A stretch of 64,000 bases of DNA from Gemmatimonadaceae bacterium (GCA_036003045.1 DASYSS010000022.1:186001-250000), one strand, 5' to 3'; positions 26,439 through 36,294 are shown, numbered from the stretch's first letter. Notes: generated by a model not told the origin, from the letters alone. Made by a program: numbers and translations.

Positions 26439-27233
26439 ATGACACACTTGGAACTCACCGCGACGTACGTCGGCGGCCCGACCGCGATTCTCGATGTCGC
26501 CGGACTTCGCTTCATCACCGATCCGACCTTCGATCCCGCGGGCACGAGCTACGAAACGCCCGCGTACACGCTCCGCAAGGGCGGCGCTCCTGCTGTCGGA
26601 ACCGACTTACTCGGCGACATCGATGCCGTGCTGCTGAGCCACGATCACCACTTCGACAACCTCGATCGCGCCGGCCGAGCGCTGCTCGCTCGCGCGCGTC
26701 GTGTTTTCGTTCCGCTCGTCGGGGCCGAGCGGCTCGGTGCGGGCGCCACGGGTCTCGCGCCCTGGCAGACCGTGACGCTCGAATCGCCCACCGGTCCGAT
26801 CGTGCGGATCACCGCCGCGCCGGCGCGACATGGTCCCGTGGGGGGCGACCGCGGGCCGGTCGTCGGCTTCTTGCTCTCGGACGCGAGCTCGAACGACGCG
26901 CGCCCGCGCTCGATCTACGTATCCGGCGACACCGTCTGGTACGAGGGCGTCGAAGAAGTCGCGCAACGCGCCGACGTTCGCGTCGCGTTCCTGTTCATGG
27001 GCGCCGCTCGCGTGCGCGAGGTCGGTCCGGCGCACCTCACCATGACGGCCGACGAGGGCGTCCTCGCCGCGCGCGCGATGCCGGATGCGGTGATCGTCCC
27101 GCTCCACTACGAGGGATGGGCGCATTTCTCGGAAGGGCGCGCCGAGATCGAACGCGTCTTCGCGGCCGGCAATCTCTCGGATCGGCTGTGCTGGCTAACA
27201 CCCGGGCAGGCGACGAAGATCGACGAGGCCTAG
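26439..27233 (+). CDS. Metallo-beta-lactamase-fold hydrolase (UlaG-like)
   Basis: A 264-residue cytoplasmic hydrolase. The N-terminal strand (LELTATYVGGPTAILDVAGLRFITDPTF) and the metal motif LLSHDHHFDNLD match UlaG-type MBL-fold proteins. Further metal ligands are likely in ARHGPVG, YVSGDTVWYEG and VPLHYEGW. ATG at 26439 directly precedes the fold; the 27-base upstream extension was dropped. It is divergent from the FAD oxidoreductase gene with a 111-base gap. Role unknown. Confidence 0.88.
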   Translation: MTHLELTATYVGGPTAILDVAGLRFITDPTFDPAGTSYETPAYTLRKGGAPAVGTDLLGDIDAVLLSHDHHFDNLDRAGRALLARARRVFVPLVGAERLGAGATGLAPWQTVTLESPTGPIVRITAAPARHGPVGGDRGPVVGFLLSDASSNDARPRSIYVSGDTVWYEGVEEVAQRADVRVAFLFMGAARVREVGPAHLTMTADEGVLAARAMPDAVIVPLHYEGWAHFSEGRAEIERVFAAGNLSDRLCWLTPGQATKIDEA

Positions 27234-27353
27234 GTGATCCGAGCTTTCTCTGCTTGTTTCCGTGACATCCGTTTGTTTCCGTGTCACAATTGTTGATGCT
27301 TGTGTGGCGCTCGAAACCATCCTGCCACAGCGAGCCGTAACAACATCCCGACA

Positions 27354-28724
27354 ATGCCACTCGCCAACGACCTCACGACGTTCTTCGACAAGAATCAATC
27401 CCGCGCCCGCGACGAGCTGTTCGACCTGCTTCGCATTCCGAGCGTCAGTGCGCGCTCCGAGCACAACGCCGACACGGCGCGCGCCGCCGAGTGGGTGGCG
27501 GATTCGCTGCGCAAGGTCGGACTCACGGCGAACGTCCACGCGACGAAGGGTCACCCGATCGTCGTCGGTGAGTGGCGCGGCGCGGCGGACGCGCAGACGG
27601 TGCTCATCTACGGCCACTACGACGTGCAGCCGGCCGAGCCGATCGAGTTGTGGGACAGTCCGCCTTTCGAGCCGACGATCCGCGACCGGAAGATCTTCGC
27701 GCGTGGCTCGGTCGACGACAAAGGGCAGCTCTTCCTGCACGTGAAAGCGCTCGAGGCGCATCTCGCGTCGCGCGGCAAGCTTCCCGTCAACATCATCGTG
27801 CTCGCCGAGGGCGAAGAGGAAGTCGGGAGCGACAACCTCGCGGATTTCATCGAGGCGCACGCGAAAGAGCTCGCCTGCGACGCCGTCGTGATCTCCGACT
27901 CGGCGATGTTCGCGCCCGGATTACCGTCGATTCTGTCGTCGCTGCGCGGACTCGCGTACTTCCAGATCGACGTGCGCGGCCCGGCGACCGATTTGCACTC
28001 CGGCAGCTACGGTGGCGGCGTGATGAATCCGGCGATGGCGCTCGCCCGCATCCTCGCCACGATGCACGACGCCGACGGTCACATCGGCATCGAGGGCTTC
28101 TACGACGACGTGCGCGACTGGGGTGATGTCGCGCGCCGCCAAATGAAGCAACTCCCGTTCGACGAGAAGGCTTTCCGCGAGGAGACGGGGTCGCCCGCGC
28201 TGTTCGGCGAGAAGGGATACACGACGCTCGAGCGACTGTGGATGCGGCCGACCTGCGAGGTGAACGGACTGCTCAGCGGGTACACGGGCGAAGGCGCGAA
28301 GACCGTGCTGCCCGCGGTGGCGATGGCGAAGGTCAGCTGCCGTCTCGTGCCCGACCAGCGGCCCGAGAAGATCGAACAACTCATGCGCGCGCACGTCCAG
28401 CGCGTCTGCCCTCCCGGCATCGAAGCGACCGTCCGCCCATTGCACGGCGGCAACCCATGGCGGGCCGACCTCGGCGGTCCCCTCTTCGACGCCGCCCGCC
28501 GCGCCCTCGCGACCGCGTTCGACCGCGAGCCCGTGATCACCGGGGAAGGCGGTTCAATTCCCGTCGTCGGCGATTTTCAGCGAATCCTGAATGCCCCCGT
28601 GCTGCTCGTCGGATTCGGTTTGCCAGGAGAGAACGCTCACGCGCCGAACGAGTGGCTCAGCGAAGACAATTTCTATCGCGGCATGCGGGCGATGGCGGCC
28701 CTCTGGGAGGAGCTCGGCCGGTAG
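27354..28724 (+). CDS. M20-family dipeptidase
   Basis: A 456-residue metallopeptidase of the M20 (CNDP/carboxypeptidase G2) family, probably cytoplasmic. Metal and catalytic residues are all in place: His and Asp in YGHYDVQP, bridging Asp in SVDDKGQ, Glu-Glu in LAEGEEEVGS, Asp in ISDSAMF and the C-terminal His in ENAHAPNEW. The dimerisation (lid) domain lies in the middle, with the conserved DLHSGSYGGGV. Such enzymes cleave dipeptides or acylated amino acids with an unblocked C-terminus. ATG at 27354 fits the family start. The stop is 20 bases before the tandem-repeat block. Confidence 0.93.
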   Translation: MPLANDLTTFFDKNQSRARDELFDLLRIPSVSARSEHNADTARAAEWVADSLRKVGLTANVHATKGHPIVVGEWRGAADAQTVLIYGHYDVQPAEPIELWDSPPFEPTIRDRKIFARGSVDDKGQLFLHVKALEAHLASRGKLPVNIIVLAEGEEEVGSDNLADFIEAHAKELACDAVVISDSAMFAPGLPSILSSLRGLAYFQIDVRGPATDLHSGSYGGGVMNPAMALARILATMHDADGHIGIEGFYDDVRDWGDVARRQMKQLPFDEKAFREETGSPALFGEKGYTTLERLWMRPTCEVNGLLSGYTGEGAKTVLPAVAMAKVSCRLVPDQRPEKIEQLMRAHVQRVCPPGIEATVRPLHGGNPWRADLGGPLFDAARRALATAFDREPVITGEGGSIPVVGDFQRILNAPVLLVGFGLPGENAHAPNEWLSEDNFYRGMRAMAALWEELGR

Positions 28725-28744
28725 GCGGAGCGAGCGGCGGCAAC

Positions 28745-28946
28745 GCAGCGCAACGGCAACGGCAACAGCCAACTGCAACGGCAACAGCCAACTGCAACGG
28801 CAACAGCCAACTGCAACGGCAACGGCAACAGCCAACTGCAACGGCAACAGCCAACTGCAACGGCAACAGCCAACTGCAACGGCAACGGCAACAGCAACGG
28901 CAACAGCCAACTGCAACGGCAACTGCAACGGCAACTGCAACAGCAA
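28745..28946. repeat. Imperfect tandem repeat, 19-base unit
   Basis: At least seven copies of CAACGGCAACAGCCAACTG and shortened or lengthened variants made from the hexamers CAACGG and CAACAG. The length variation between copies points to replication slippage. Confidence 0.9.
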
Positions 28947-29214
28947 CTGCTCACCGCAGAGACGCAGCGGACGCAGAGGGACGCAGAGGAGGCCCGAGAA
29001 CGGCTCAGTCCCTCGCACAACGAGCCGATTTTTTTGTGAAAGCCGCTGGATCTGCTGCGAGTGCCGACGTTGAGATACCTGCGATAGGTGGCTCCCGAGC
29101 GTTAGTCCCAAAACAAATCAGCTCGTTGCGGTAGGGGCGCGCGGCCGGTTGTCCTCTGCGTCCTCTGCGTCCCTCTGCGTCCCTCTGCGTCCTCTGCGTC
29201 TCTGCGGTGAGCAG
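28947..29214. repeat. 268-base unit bounded by 21-bp perfect inverted repeats
   Basis: Bases 28947-28967 are the exact reverse complement of 29194-29214. Inside each end the symmetry continues imperfectly as runs of ACGCAGAGG (left, to 28992) and CCTCTGCGT (right, from 29153). A terminator hairpin lies between. No target-site duplication is seen. Confidence 0.8.
29001..29035 (+). terminator. Rho-independent terminator
   Basis: CGGCTC (29001-29006) pairs with GAGCCG (29022-29027) over a 15-base loop, followed by A and seven T (29029-29035). It would end transcription from the M20 gene. Confidence 0.75.
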
Positions 29215-29265
29215 TTCAGCAAAACGGCTTACAGAGGCGCCGGCCAGCCACCGAATGAGGGCCGC

Positions 29266-32200
29266 CTAGAACCGCCAATCTCGAATCACGAAGATTCCCG
29301 CCGACGTGAGCGTCCGCCTCGGCTGAGAATTCAGTTGCGGCTCGAGTAGTACGACTTGGGGCTCGACCGTCACGGTGATCCGCCAGCCGTCCTGGGTGCG
29401 TCGTTCGACCGCGGCGCCGAGGTTGCGGGCTTGGGTTTGAAGGCTGACGAAAGTCTGGGGGGTGATGTATTTGCCCGCCTCGAACTTCGTTTGCGTTATG
29501 AAACCGGGAATTCCACCCGTCCCGGCCTCGAGCGGCGCGTCGGCGGGGGTGATCGTGAATACGTCGGCCCTGAGCGCCCGTCCCGCTTGGATCTGGGCCT
29601 GCTCGGTCATCACGCCGACGGCGACCGTCGCCAGACGGCGGGCGACGAATTGCGCACCGGCGCCGACGACGTCGGTCGTCGTGCCGGCGGACGCGACGCT
29701 CGAGGAGTTCGACGCGATCAGCGACGACGTCGACTGGCCGAATGCGATCAGCGTCAGCAATTCCGACTGCGATCTGGGCGGCTGCGCGTCGCTCTCGAGT
29801 GAGAGGTTCGGCTGGTCGAGCGTGCCGCCGATGAGCACACGGATGTTCACCGCGCCGCGCGTCGCCTGGTTCACCTGGTACTCGCCGGTGACTTGAAGCG
29901 AGGGATTCAACCCCGGTGCGCCCACGAACGTCGCGGTGCCCCGCCGGATCTGGAACCGCTTGGTGAGGAGCGTGTAATCGCCGCGCTCGGTCGTGATCAC
30001 CCCGCGAATGGTCAACGCCTGGCTCGAGTCGGTGATGATGAGCGGATCCGACGTGTAAATCTCGATGTTCGCTTCGCGATTGCGGACCCAGGTGTTCTGG
30101 TTGATTCGCACCGCCACGTTGAACGAGAGGTTTGCCAGGAGCGGCGACTGCGCCGGGAAGAGCCGGTGCGCCAGCTCGCTCGTCGTGTCGACGACGTTGA
30201 ACAGACCCGGATCGCCCGGGCCGACGAGCGAGCGCTGGCTCGACTCGGGGATGTAGATGATGCCGCGGGTGACCGTGACGTCGCCGCCGACGGTCGCCTT
30301 CTTGAACGGACCCTTGAGCGTCAGGTGCGTGTCGACGTTGAGGTCCGCGTAATCGTTGTTGATGAGCCGCGCGCCCTCGGAGACCAGCGCGAGGTTGAAT
30401 GACGGCTCGCGCCAATTGGTGAAGCTCAGCGCCCCGCTGAGCCGCACCGCGCCGCCGGCGTCGCCGGAGAACTGGTCGAGATAAATACTGTCGCCTGCCA
30501 TGCGGATCGTGCCGCCGATGTTCCCGATCGTCGAGCCCGCGGAGGCGATCGTCGTCGTGCCATGCTGCACGAGGACCAGTCCCGACAGCTCCGGATTCTT
30601 GAACGTCCCGCGCACGGCGAAATGCCCGGCGGCTCGGCCGTGCACGTCGGTGACCAAGTCAGTGAGATCCGGGATGAGATCCACCGGTAGGCTGTCGCCG
30701 GTTACGTCGATCGAGAGTGGTCCGGGCAGGATGCGACTGCCCTTCACGTCGGTGAACGCGAGGTTCAGCGGCAGGCGCGCGTCGACGGTCATCAGCGGCG
30801 CGAAGCCGAGATGATTCACGTCGATGTGCGTGACGAACCGCTCGTCGGCGTACGAAACGCGTCCCACGAGATCGGGGAACGGAGCGGCGTTGTACTCGGC
30901 GTTGCTGAGATAGAAGCGCCCGCCAAACGTCGGAGCGCTCGACGTTCCTTGCACGTTGCCGTGGAGCGCGAAGAAGCCGGTCGCCGTCACGTCGGACTGG
31001 AGCAAATCGACCACGTTGCCGACGGGGAAGCTGTCCACGTCGACCGAGAGATTGGCGACACCTGTCGTCGGCACGAGTCCGTTCACGCGGACGCGTCCGC
31101 CCACGCCGTTGGTGAGCTGGAAATTGCCGACCCGAATGCCCGCCTTGCCCCACTGCACGGTATCGGGATGCGGTGACGCCCACGTTGTCGAGTCGAGCTG
31201 CAGCGACAATTGGGCGACCCGCAGCTCGCGCCGGTCGGGGAAGAGGGCGTAGTCGCCCTTCGCCGTGTAGTGCCGGTTGCCGGCGGTGTCGCGCTGCACC
31301 AAGGCCACCTCGACGTGGCCGCGTCCTCCGACGGCGGGATCTTCCGGCGCACCCGACGCGTACGTGAAGCGCGCGGTTGCCGTATCGAACCCGAACCCCA
31401 TCGCGCTCAACTGCACGGCGTCGGCGGATATCGAAAGCGTGGAAGGGACTTTTCGTCCGCCCTTCCACGCATATGTGCTCGTCACGTGATGCACGGTGTT
31501 TCCGCGAGCGATGATCGTGTCGCCTTCCGCTCGCCCGCGCAGCTCGAAGTTGTCGAGATTCCCGCGGAGCGTCCCCGCGAGGTAGAGTCGTCCGACCATC
31601 GTGTCGCGCGGTATGGGCCGCGGCTTGTTCACGACGAGACGCGGCGGCGGCCGCCCGTGAACCATGCGCTCCATCTCGGTCCGTTTCGCGATCCGCGCCG
31701 AGTCCGCGCGCGCCTCGGCCATGATCCGTGCGACGACCGCCGGGCGCGGCGTCACCGGCGTCGAATCATTCGATTTCGGAAACCAGCGGTTCAACGCGCC
31801 GAGCGAGTCGACGATGACGGTGTAGCGGAGCGAGTCGATCTTGTTCGAGACGAGACCGATGCCGCCGGACGCGGTCGCCCGTGTTTGCTCGGCGGTCGCA
31901 ACGAGGCGCTGGATCTTCGCATCGCCGTTGGCCGCCGTCGCTCGCAGCGACAGCGAATCGATGCCGATCGAATCCGCGCCTTGGATCACGTGCGAACCCG
32001 AGAGGTCGGCGGCGACTTTCGACGTCAGCGTCGGGAGATCGGTCCCGCGTCCCACGGCGGTCACCGTGCCGGTGAGCGACGTGACCGGCGCCTTGCTCTG
32101 AACCGCGCTCAGATTGAACGCGGTGAGCGTCGAGGCGAGGTCGTATCCGATCGCTTGCGACTGCATGTCGACCGTGCCCTTCGTCGCCACGCGGCCGCCG

Positions 32201-33897
32201 TCCGGCGTGCGCAGGTCGGTGTCGATGCGCAGGGCGGACAACGGGCCATGCAGATGGATGGGTCCTGTCGCCTTGCCGCGAAGCCCGACCGCCGGAGCGA
32301 AGCGCCCGACTTCGGCCAGCGAAATCGGATATGCGACGATGTCCACGTCGACGTGCGTCGGACCGCGAGTGTGCAACACGGCGGAGCCCGAAAACGCCGA
32401 CGTATTGCCGCGATCGTCGTGCGTGACCTCGAAGTTCATCGCGATCTGCGTCGCCGTCGTGCCGTTCAGGGTCGTCGTTCCGTTGATCACGCCGTCGATC
32501 GGCAGACCCGGACGCCACGTGCGAAGCATCGCCACTTGCAGCGGGAACATCTGCACCCGTAGATCGCGCAGTCGGATGCCGTTCCCGTTGAGCACACCGA
32601 TCTGCCCTTCGACGAGGAAGCGGTTTCTGCCGGCGCTGCGGTCGTCGAAGGTGAGGTTCCCTTTCACGATCATCACACGGCGGCCGCCGCGCACCGTCGC
32701 GCGTCCGGCGAACACGCCGGTGCGCGGAATGGTGACTCCCGGGATGAGATCCGAGAGCACCTTCGTGTCGATCCCCGAGAAGCGCAGGTCGGTGTCGTGA
32801 ATCGTGACGGAGTCGTCGAGCGTGATGCCGAAGTTGCCCGTCGCGCGCGCCTGGCGGAGCGTGACGTCGGCACTGGACACGACGTAATCCTGCGTCAGCC
32901 CGCGCCACTTGAGCGCGAAGTTCATCTTGCCTCGCGCTTCTGGCGGGAGCGGCAAATACGCCCAGCGCACGTCGTCGAAGACGAGGTTGTCGCTCCGCAG
33001 CGTCAGCGTCATGTCGCCCGACCCGAACACGAAGCTGCCGCTGCCGGCCGCTTTCGAGCCCCTGGGGAAGGTCGTGGACGCGCTCGCCCACCAGATCGAG
33101 TCGGTGTTGAACGCGAACGTGCCCGTCAGGTTGCGGAATCTCCCGCCCGGCGGACGCACGAAGTACGCGTTCATCGCGAGGTTCCCGACCTCGGCCACGC
33201 TCGACGGCTGGCCCGGCTGCGAGATGCGAACCAGCGGAAGGCGTCCGTTGATCGAGTCGATCTCGATGCGGCGTCGCAGGCCGGTGGCGGTTCGCTCGAC
33301 GTACGCGCGTGAACGTCCGCTCACCGCGTCGCGGACGGCGCTATCGGCGGCGGCACGACTCAGGTTTTTCGCCGGCGCCCACGGCGAGACGATCAGCAGC
33401 CGGCCGTCCACGATCCGTACGTCGGCCGCGCGGATCCAGTCGCCCCAGCCCGCGGGCTGCGGCGGCAAGTTGGGCGGCTTCTTCGTCGTGTCGATCAGGC
33501 CGGGAAGAATGCGCGCGTAGTTCCATTCCCCGTTGGCGTTCTTGTCGAGGACGACGTTCGGACGCACGAACACCGAGTGGTCGAGCAGGATGCGTTTGCG
33601 AAACAGGTCGCCGATCGAATAGTCCGTCGTGATCGAATCGACCGAGATGAACGGCGCGCCGCTGCTGTCGGTGATCACGACGTGTTCGAGCGTGATGTTG
33701 CTCAGCAATCCGCCGGACACGCGCCGGATCGACGTCTTGCCGTGCACGACCTTTTCCATTCCGCCGAGCGCGATGTTCTTGACTCGAGTGCGCCCCCAGT
33801 CGGTGTGCGTCAGAATCCAGAGCGCCGCCGCGTTCAACACGATCACCGCGATGACGAGGGCGACGAGGATGCCGAGCCACTTCGCGAGGCGTCCCAC
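29266..33897 (-). CDS. tamB: TamB-like translocation/assembly protein (DUF490)
   Basis: A 1543-residue AsmA/TamB-type protein. An N-terminal membrane anchor (LAKWLGILVALVIAVIVLNAAALWIL) is followed by an AsmA-like start (ALGGMEKVVHGKTSIRRVSGGLLSNITLEHVVI). A very long beta-rich body comes next, and then the conserved C-terminal TamB domain (GGDVTVTRGIIYIPE, TERGDYTLLTKRFQIRRGTATF, SLQVTGEYQVNQATRGAVNIRVLIGGTLDQPNLSLESDAQPPRSQSELLTLIAFGQ). TamB spans the periplasm and moves lipids or helps outer-membrane protein assembly with TamA. GTG at 33897 overlaps the stop of the Omp85 gene by one base (TAGTG). A 300-codon upstream extension in the same frame is antisense-type noise. Confidence 0.93.
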   Translation of the reverse strand: MGRLAKWLGILVALVIAVIVLNAAALWILTHTDWGRTRVKNIALGGMEKVVHGKTSIRRVSGGLLSNITLEHVVITDSSGAPFISVDSITTDYSIGDLFRKRILLDHSVFVRPNVVLDKNANGEWNYARILPGLIDTTKKPPNLPPQPAGWGDWIRAADVRIVDGRLLIVSPWAPAKNLSRAAADSAVRDAVSGRSRAYVERTATGLRRRIEIDSINGRLPLVRISQPGQPSSVAEVGNLAMNAYFVRPPGGRFRNLTGTFAFNTDSIWWASASTTFPRGSKAAGSGSFVFGSGDMTLTLRSDNLVFDDVRWAYLPLPPEARGKMNFALKWRGLTQDYVVSSADVTLRQARATGNFGITLDDSVTIHDTDLRFSGIDTKVLSDLIPGVTIPRTGVFAGRATVRGGRRVMIVKGNLTFDDRSAGRNRFLVEGQIGVLNGNGIRLRDLRVQMFPLQVAMLRTWRPGLPIDGVINGTTTLNGTTATQIAMNFEVTHDDRGNTSAFSGSAVLHTRGPTHVDVDIVAYPISLAEVGRFAPAVGLRGKATGPIHLHGPLSALRIDTDLRTPDGGRVATKGTVDMQSQAIGYDLASTLTAFNLSAVQSKAPVTSLTGTVTAVGRGTDLPTLTSKVAADLSGSHVIQGADSIGIDSLSLRATAANGDAKIQRLVATAEQTRATASGGIGLVSNKIDSLRYTVIVDSLGALNRWFPKSNDSTPVTPRPAVVARIMAEARADSARIAKRTEMERMVHGRPPPRLVVNKPRPIPRDTMVGRLYLAGTLRGNLDNFELRGRAEGDTIIARGNTVHHVTSTYAWKGGRKVPSTLSISADAVQLSAMGFGFDTATARFTYASGAPEDPAVGGRGHVEVALVQRDTAGNRHYTAKGDYALFPDRRELRVAQLSLQLDSTTWASPHPDTVQWGKAGIRVGNFQLTNGVGGRVRVNGLVPTTGVANLSVDVDSFPVGNVVDLLQSDVTATGFFALHGNVQGTSSAPTFGGRFYLSNAEYNAAPFPDLVGRVSYADERFVTHIDVNHLGFAPLMTVDARLPLNLAFTDVKGSRILPGPLSIDVTGDSLPVDLIPDLTDLVTDVHGRAAGHFAVRGTFKNPELSGLVLVQHGTTTIASAGSTIGNIGGTIRMAGDSIYLDQFSGDAGGAVRLSGALSFTNWREPSFNLALVSEGARLINNDYADLNVDTHLTLKGPFKKATVGGDVTVTRGIIYIPESSQRSLVGPGDPGLFNVVDTTSELAHRLFPAQSPLLANLSFNVAVRINQNTWVRNREANIEIYTSDPLIITDSSQALTIRGVITTERGDYTLLTKRFQIRRGTATFVGAPGLNPSLQVTGEYQVNQATRGAVNIRVLIGGTLDQPNLSLESDAQPPRSQSELLTLIAFGQSTSSLIASNSSSVASAGTTTDVVGAGAQFVARRLATVAVGVMTEQAQIQAGRALRADVFTITPADAPLEAGTGGIPGFITQTKFEAGKYITPQTFVSLQTQARNLGAAVERRTQDGWRITVTVEPQVVLLEPQLNSQPRRTLTSAGIFVIRDWRF

Positions 33898-36182
33898 TAG
33901 TAGGCCTCGCCGATCGACAGGTGGAAGACCCAACGCCCCCAAAAATTCGACGCCTGGCTGAAGTTGCGCGTCCTCGGCAGCGGCACGATGCGCTGCTGTC
34001 CGGCGCCGTCGGGCACCGCCGTCATCACGACCAGATCTTCCGCGCGGTTCGGATTGAGTCCGAGATCCACCCGCACGGGTCCGATCGGCGAGATGTAGCG
34101 AATGCCGAAGCCGGGCGTCACGGCGCCGGTGCCGTTCACTCGATCCCCGAGCGGCGGAGGATTGGGGCCCAGGTCCGCGTGGCCGACGACGGCTCCGTCG
34201 AGAAATACGGCGCCGATGAACTGTTGCGCCCAATTGCCGCCCGGAAACGGAAAACGGTACTCGACGCTTCCCTCGAACAGCGTCGTGCCGCCGAGCGGTT
34301 GGGGAATGAAGTCCGCGCGCGACAGGCCCGCGGAGTTCGGATCGCAGAACAGGATCGTCTCGAGCGTCCGCCCGCAGGTGCCCCCGGCGATGCTCTTCGC
34401 GTGGTCGACGAGCGTCGACGCGTCGATCGTGAGGATGCGCGGTCCGAGCTCGTTTTCGCCGTAGCCGCGCACCGAGTTCGCGCCGCCGGCGTACATGCGC
34501 TTGCGCGGATGAATCACGCCCGTGACGTCGCCGCCTTGGATCGGTTGCACCCAACCCGCCCGCAAATGGGCCGACAGCACGTGCCGCGTTCGGCGGCGGC
34601 CCGAGTACGCCGCGATGTCGAGGTAGGCGCGGTTGTACCGATAGTCGGAACCGGTGAACTGCGACGCGCTCTCGAAGTCGACGCGCGCCGTATAGCCGCG
34701 CGTCGGCGCGAGCGGCACGTTCGAGCGGTCGACGTATCCGGTGAGCACGAGCGGCGACAGCGACTGGTGCGTGCGCAGCGTGTTGATCGTGTTGGGGTCG
34801 CACACGCCGAAGTTCACGCAAAAGTACACGTCGCTCGCTTCGACGCGGTTGATCTCGTAGCGATAGTTGAGGCTCACGGGCGCGCGGATGGCGACTTCGT
34901 TGGTGAACGTCACCTGTCCGCCGTATCCCTTGTCGATGAACACGCCCGGGTTGATCGTGCGGTGCGTGAACACGCCGATCGACGCCGTGTTGCTCGCCCG
35001 GCGAAGGAAGGACGGCTGCTTGAGATCGATGCTCGCGTTGAACGTCGGCTGGAGAAAGGGCGAGATGCTCTGGCTATCGGGCACGTAAGCGGCGACGTCG
35101 CGGAAGATCCCGTGTCCCGACAGCGACGGAGCCAGGAGGTTGCCCGCGGTGCCGCTGATGTCCAGCCGCCGCGCCCCGCCGAAGAGGTTGTAGCTGGTGT
35201 ACTGCGCCGTGAACTGCGCGAAGTCGACATTGTCGATGCCCGGTCCGGCGCGCACCTCGTGGAGCGGCGCCTCGCTGACGTCCACGTTCACGCTCTTGGC
35301 GCTGTCGAGCTGGGGCGGCACCTGGATCTGCGCCAGCTTGAACAGGCCCGACTCGTAGAGATTCCGCTGGCTCTCGAGGAGCGTCGTCTGGCGGTACAGG
35401 TCTCCGGGCCTGAACGCCAGCGCATTCAGCACCACGGTCTCGCGCACGAGGTGCGTGCCCGTGACGCTGATCCTGCCGATCGTGGTCACGTGATTCGGCA
35501 CGAGCGTGACCGCGACGTCGGCGATGCGCGCCGAATCGTCGACGACGACGCTGGTATCGACGACCGCGTCGCCGTGTCCCTGGTTCCACGCCATGCGTTG
35601 CAGCGCGGCCCGTAACGAGTCGAGCTCCACGAGGTCGAGCGGGTCGTGCTCGCGCAGCATGCCGAACACGCGGCGCCGCGCCCGGCCCCCGACGATGCTC
35701 GAGTCGGCCGTGATCGAGAGCGACCGGATGAGCGTCGGCGCGTTCTCGTGGACCGCGAACGTCACGTGCACCTGCCGAGGTCCGATTTTTACCACGCTCG
35801 TGTCCACCATGGCGTCGCGGTAGCCGCGCAGCCAGTAGTACAGCCGGATGCGCAACACGTCGCGCTGAAATTCGGTCTCGTCGAGGTAGAATCGGTTCTG
35901 GATCGTCGGCGAGTGGCTGATCAGGCAGAAGGGGGCGAGCAGCACGCTCGCGCAGCTCGTGGCCTGTGTCGCGATGCTCAGTTGGAGGTCGGCCAGGTCG
36001 ACGTGTTCCACACCGGTGAACGTCAGCCGCCTGACTTCCGGCGGCGGCTCGCGCGGCGCGGTGCGCTTTGCGGGAGGGGGGACTGTGGGTGCGGCCTGCG
36101 CGCGGACGGTGTGTGGTGAAAGCGCGAGCGCCGTTGCCACCGCCGTACACGCCAGCCCGTATGGGAGCGAAGGGCGGCGCAT
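33897..36182 (-). CDS. Omp85-family outer-membrane assembly protein (TamA/BamA-like)
   Basis: A 761-residue outer-membrane protein. The signal peptide (cleavage near VRAQA, residue 30) is followed by a Pro-rich linker and about three POTRA domains (for example VRRLTFTGVEHVDLADL, TLIRSLSITADSSIVGG, TIGRISVTGTHLVRETVVLNALAFRPGDLYRQTTLLES). The 16-stranded barrel contains the loop-6 motif RGYGENELGPR, and near the C-terminus GFGIRYISPIGPVRVDLGLNP, the standard Omp85 signature. Being coupled to tamB suggests a TamA role, though three POTRAs and the length also fit a BamA paralogue. It has unusual Cys residues in barrel loops. Confidence 0.92.
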   Translation of the reverse strand: MRRPSLPYGLACTAVATALALSPHTVRAQAAPTVPPPAKRTAPREPPPEVRRLTFTGVEHVDLADLQLSIATQATSCASVLLAPFCLISHSPTIQNRFYLDETEFQRDVLRIRLYYWLRGYRDAMVDTSVVKIGPRQVHVTFAVHENAPTLIRSLSITADSSIVGGRARRRVFGMLREHDPLDLVELDSLRAALQRMAWNQGHGDAVVDTSVVVDDSARIADVAVTLVPNHVTTIGRISVTGTHLVRETVVLNALAFRPGDLYRQTTLLESQRNLYESGLFKLAQIQVPPQLDSAKSVNVDVSEAPLHEVRAGPGIDNVDFAQFTAQYTSYNLFGGARRLDISGTAGNLLAPSLSGHGIFRDVAAYVPDSQSISPFLQPTFNASIDLKQPSFLRRASNTASIGVFTHRTINPGVFIDKGYGGQVTFTNEVAIRAPVSLNYRYEINRVEASDVYFCVNFGVCDPNTINTLRTHQSLSPLVLTGYVDRSNVPLAPTRGYTARVDFESASQFTGSDYRYNRAYLDIAAYSGRRRTRHVLSAHLRAGWVQPIQGGDVTGVIHPRKRMYAGGANSVRGYGENELGPRILTIDASTLVDHAKSIAGGTCGRTLETILFCDPNSAGLSRADFIPQPLGGTTLFEGSVEYRFPFPGGNWAQQFIGAVFLDGAVVGHADLGPNPPPLGDRVNGTGAVTPGFGIRYISPIGPVRVDLGLNPNRAEDLVVMTAVPDGAGQQRIVPLPRTRNFSQASNFWGRWVFHLSIGEAY

Positions 36183-36200
36183 GACGGCGTTTTTAGAAGC

Positions 36201-36247
36201 AAAGCGTAGACCGGGCGCGGCTTACGGCCGTGTCCGGTCTGCGCTTT
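36201..36247. terminator. Hairpin between rho and the Omp85 gene
   Basis: Arms 36201-36214 and 36234-36247 pair at 13 or 14 of 14 positions around a 19-base loop. There is no long T-tract. Next to it (36262-36284) is a short GGTGCCC tandem repeat. It may separate rho from the downstream Omp85-tamB unit. Confidence 0.4.
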
Positions 36248-36294
36248 CGCGTGGGTTACCGGTGCCCGGTGCCCGGTGCCCCGTCCCGGCCCCT

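Larger units (their letters stand above)
28725..29265. other. Non-coding repeat-rich block between the M20 gene and tamB
   Basis: This 541-base gap holds a tandem repeat array, a 21-bp perfect inverted repeat with CTCTGCGTC-type repeats, and an intrinsic terminator. Frames that run through it are simple-repeat translations and are not considered genes. Confidence 0.7.

Noticed and set aside
28745-28946. Possible CRISPR array
   Set aside because: Units are 19 bases with no unique spacers and variable length; it is a simple tandem repeat and no cas gene is present.
31210-32562. A 450-codon plus-strand frame over tamB
   Set aside because: Antisense shadow; low-complexity Arg-rich composition.
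33898-34821. A 308-codon N-terminal extension of tamB
   Set aside because: It lies on the same strand in another frame of the Omp85 gene and shows Arg-rich shadow composition; TamB similarity and the membrane anchor begin at 33897.
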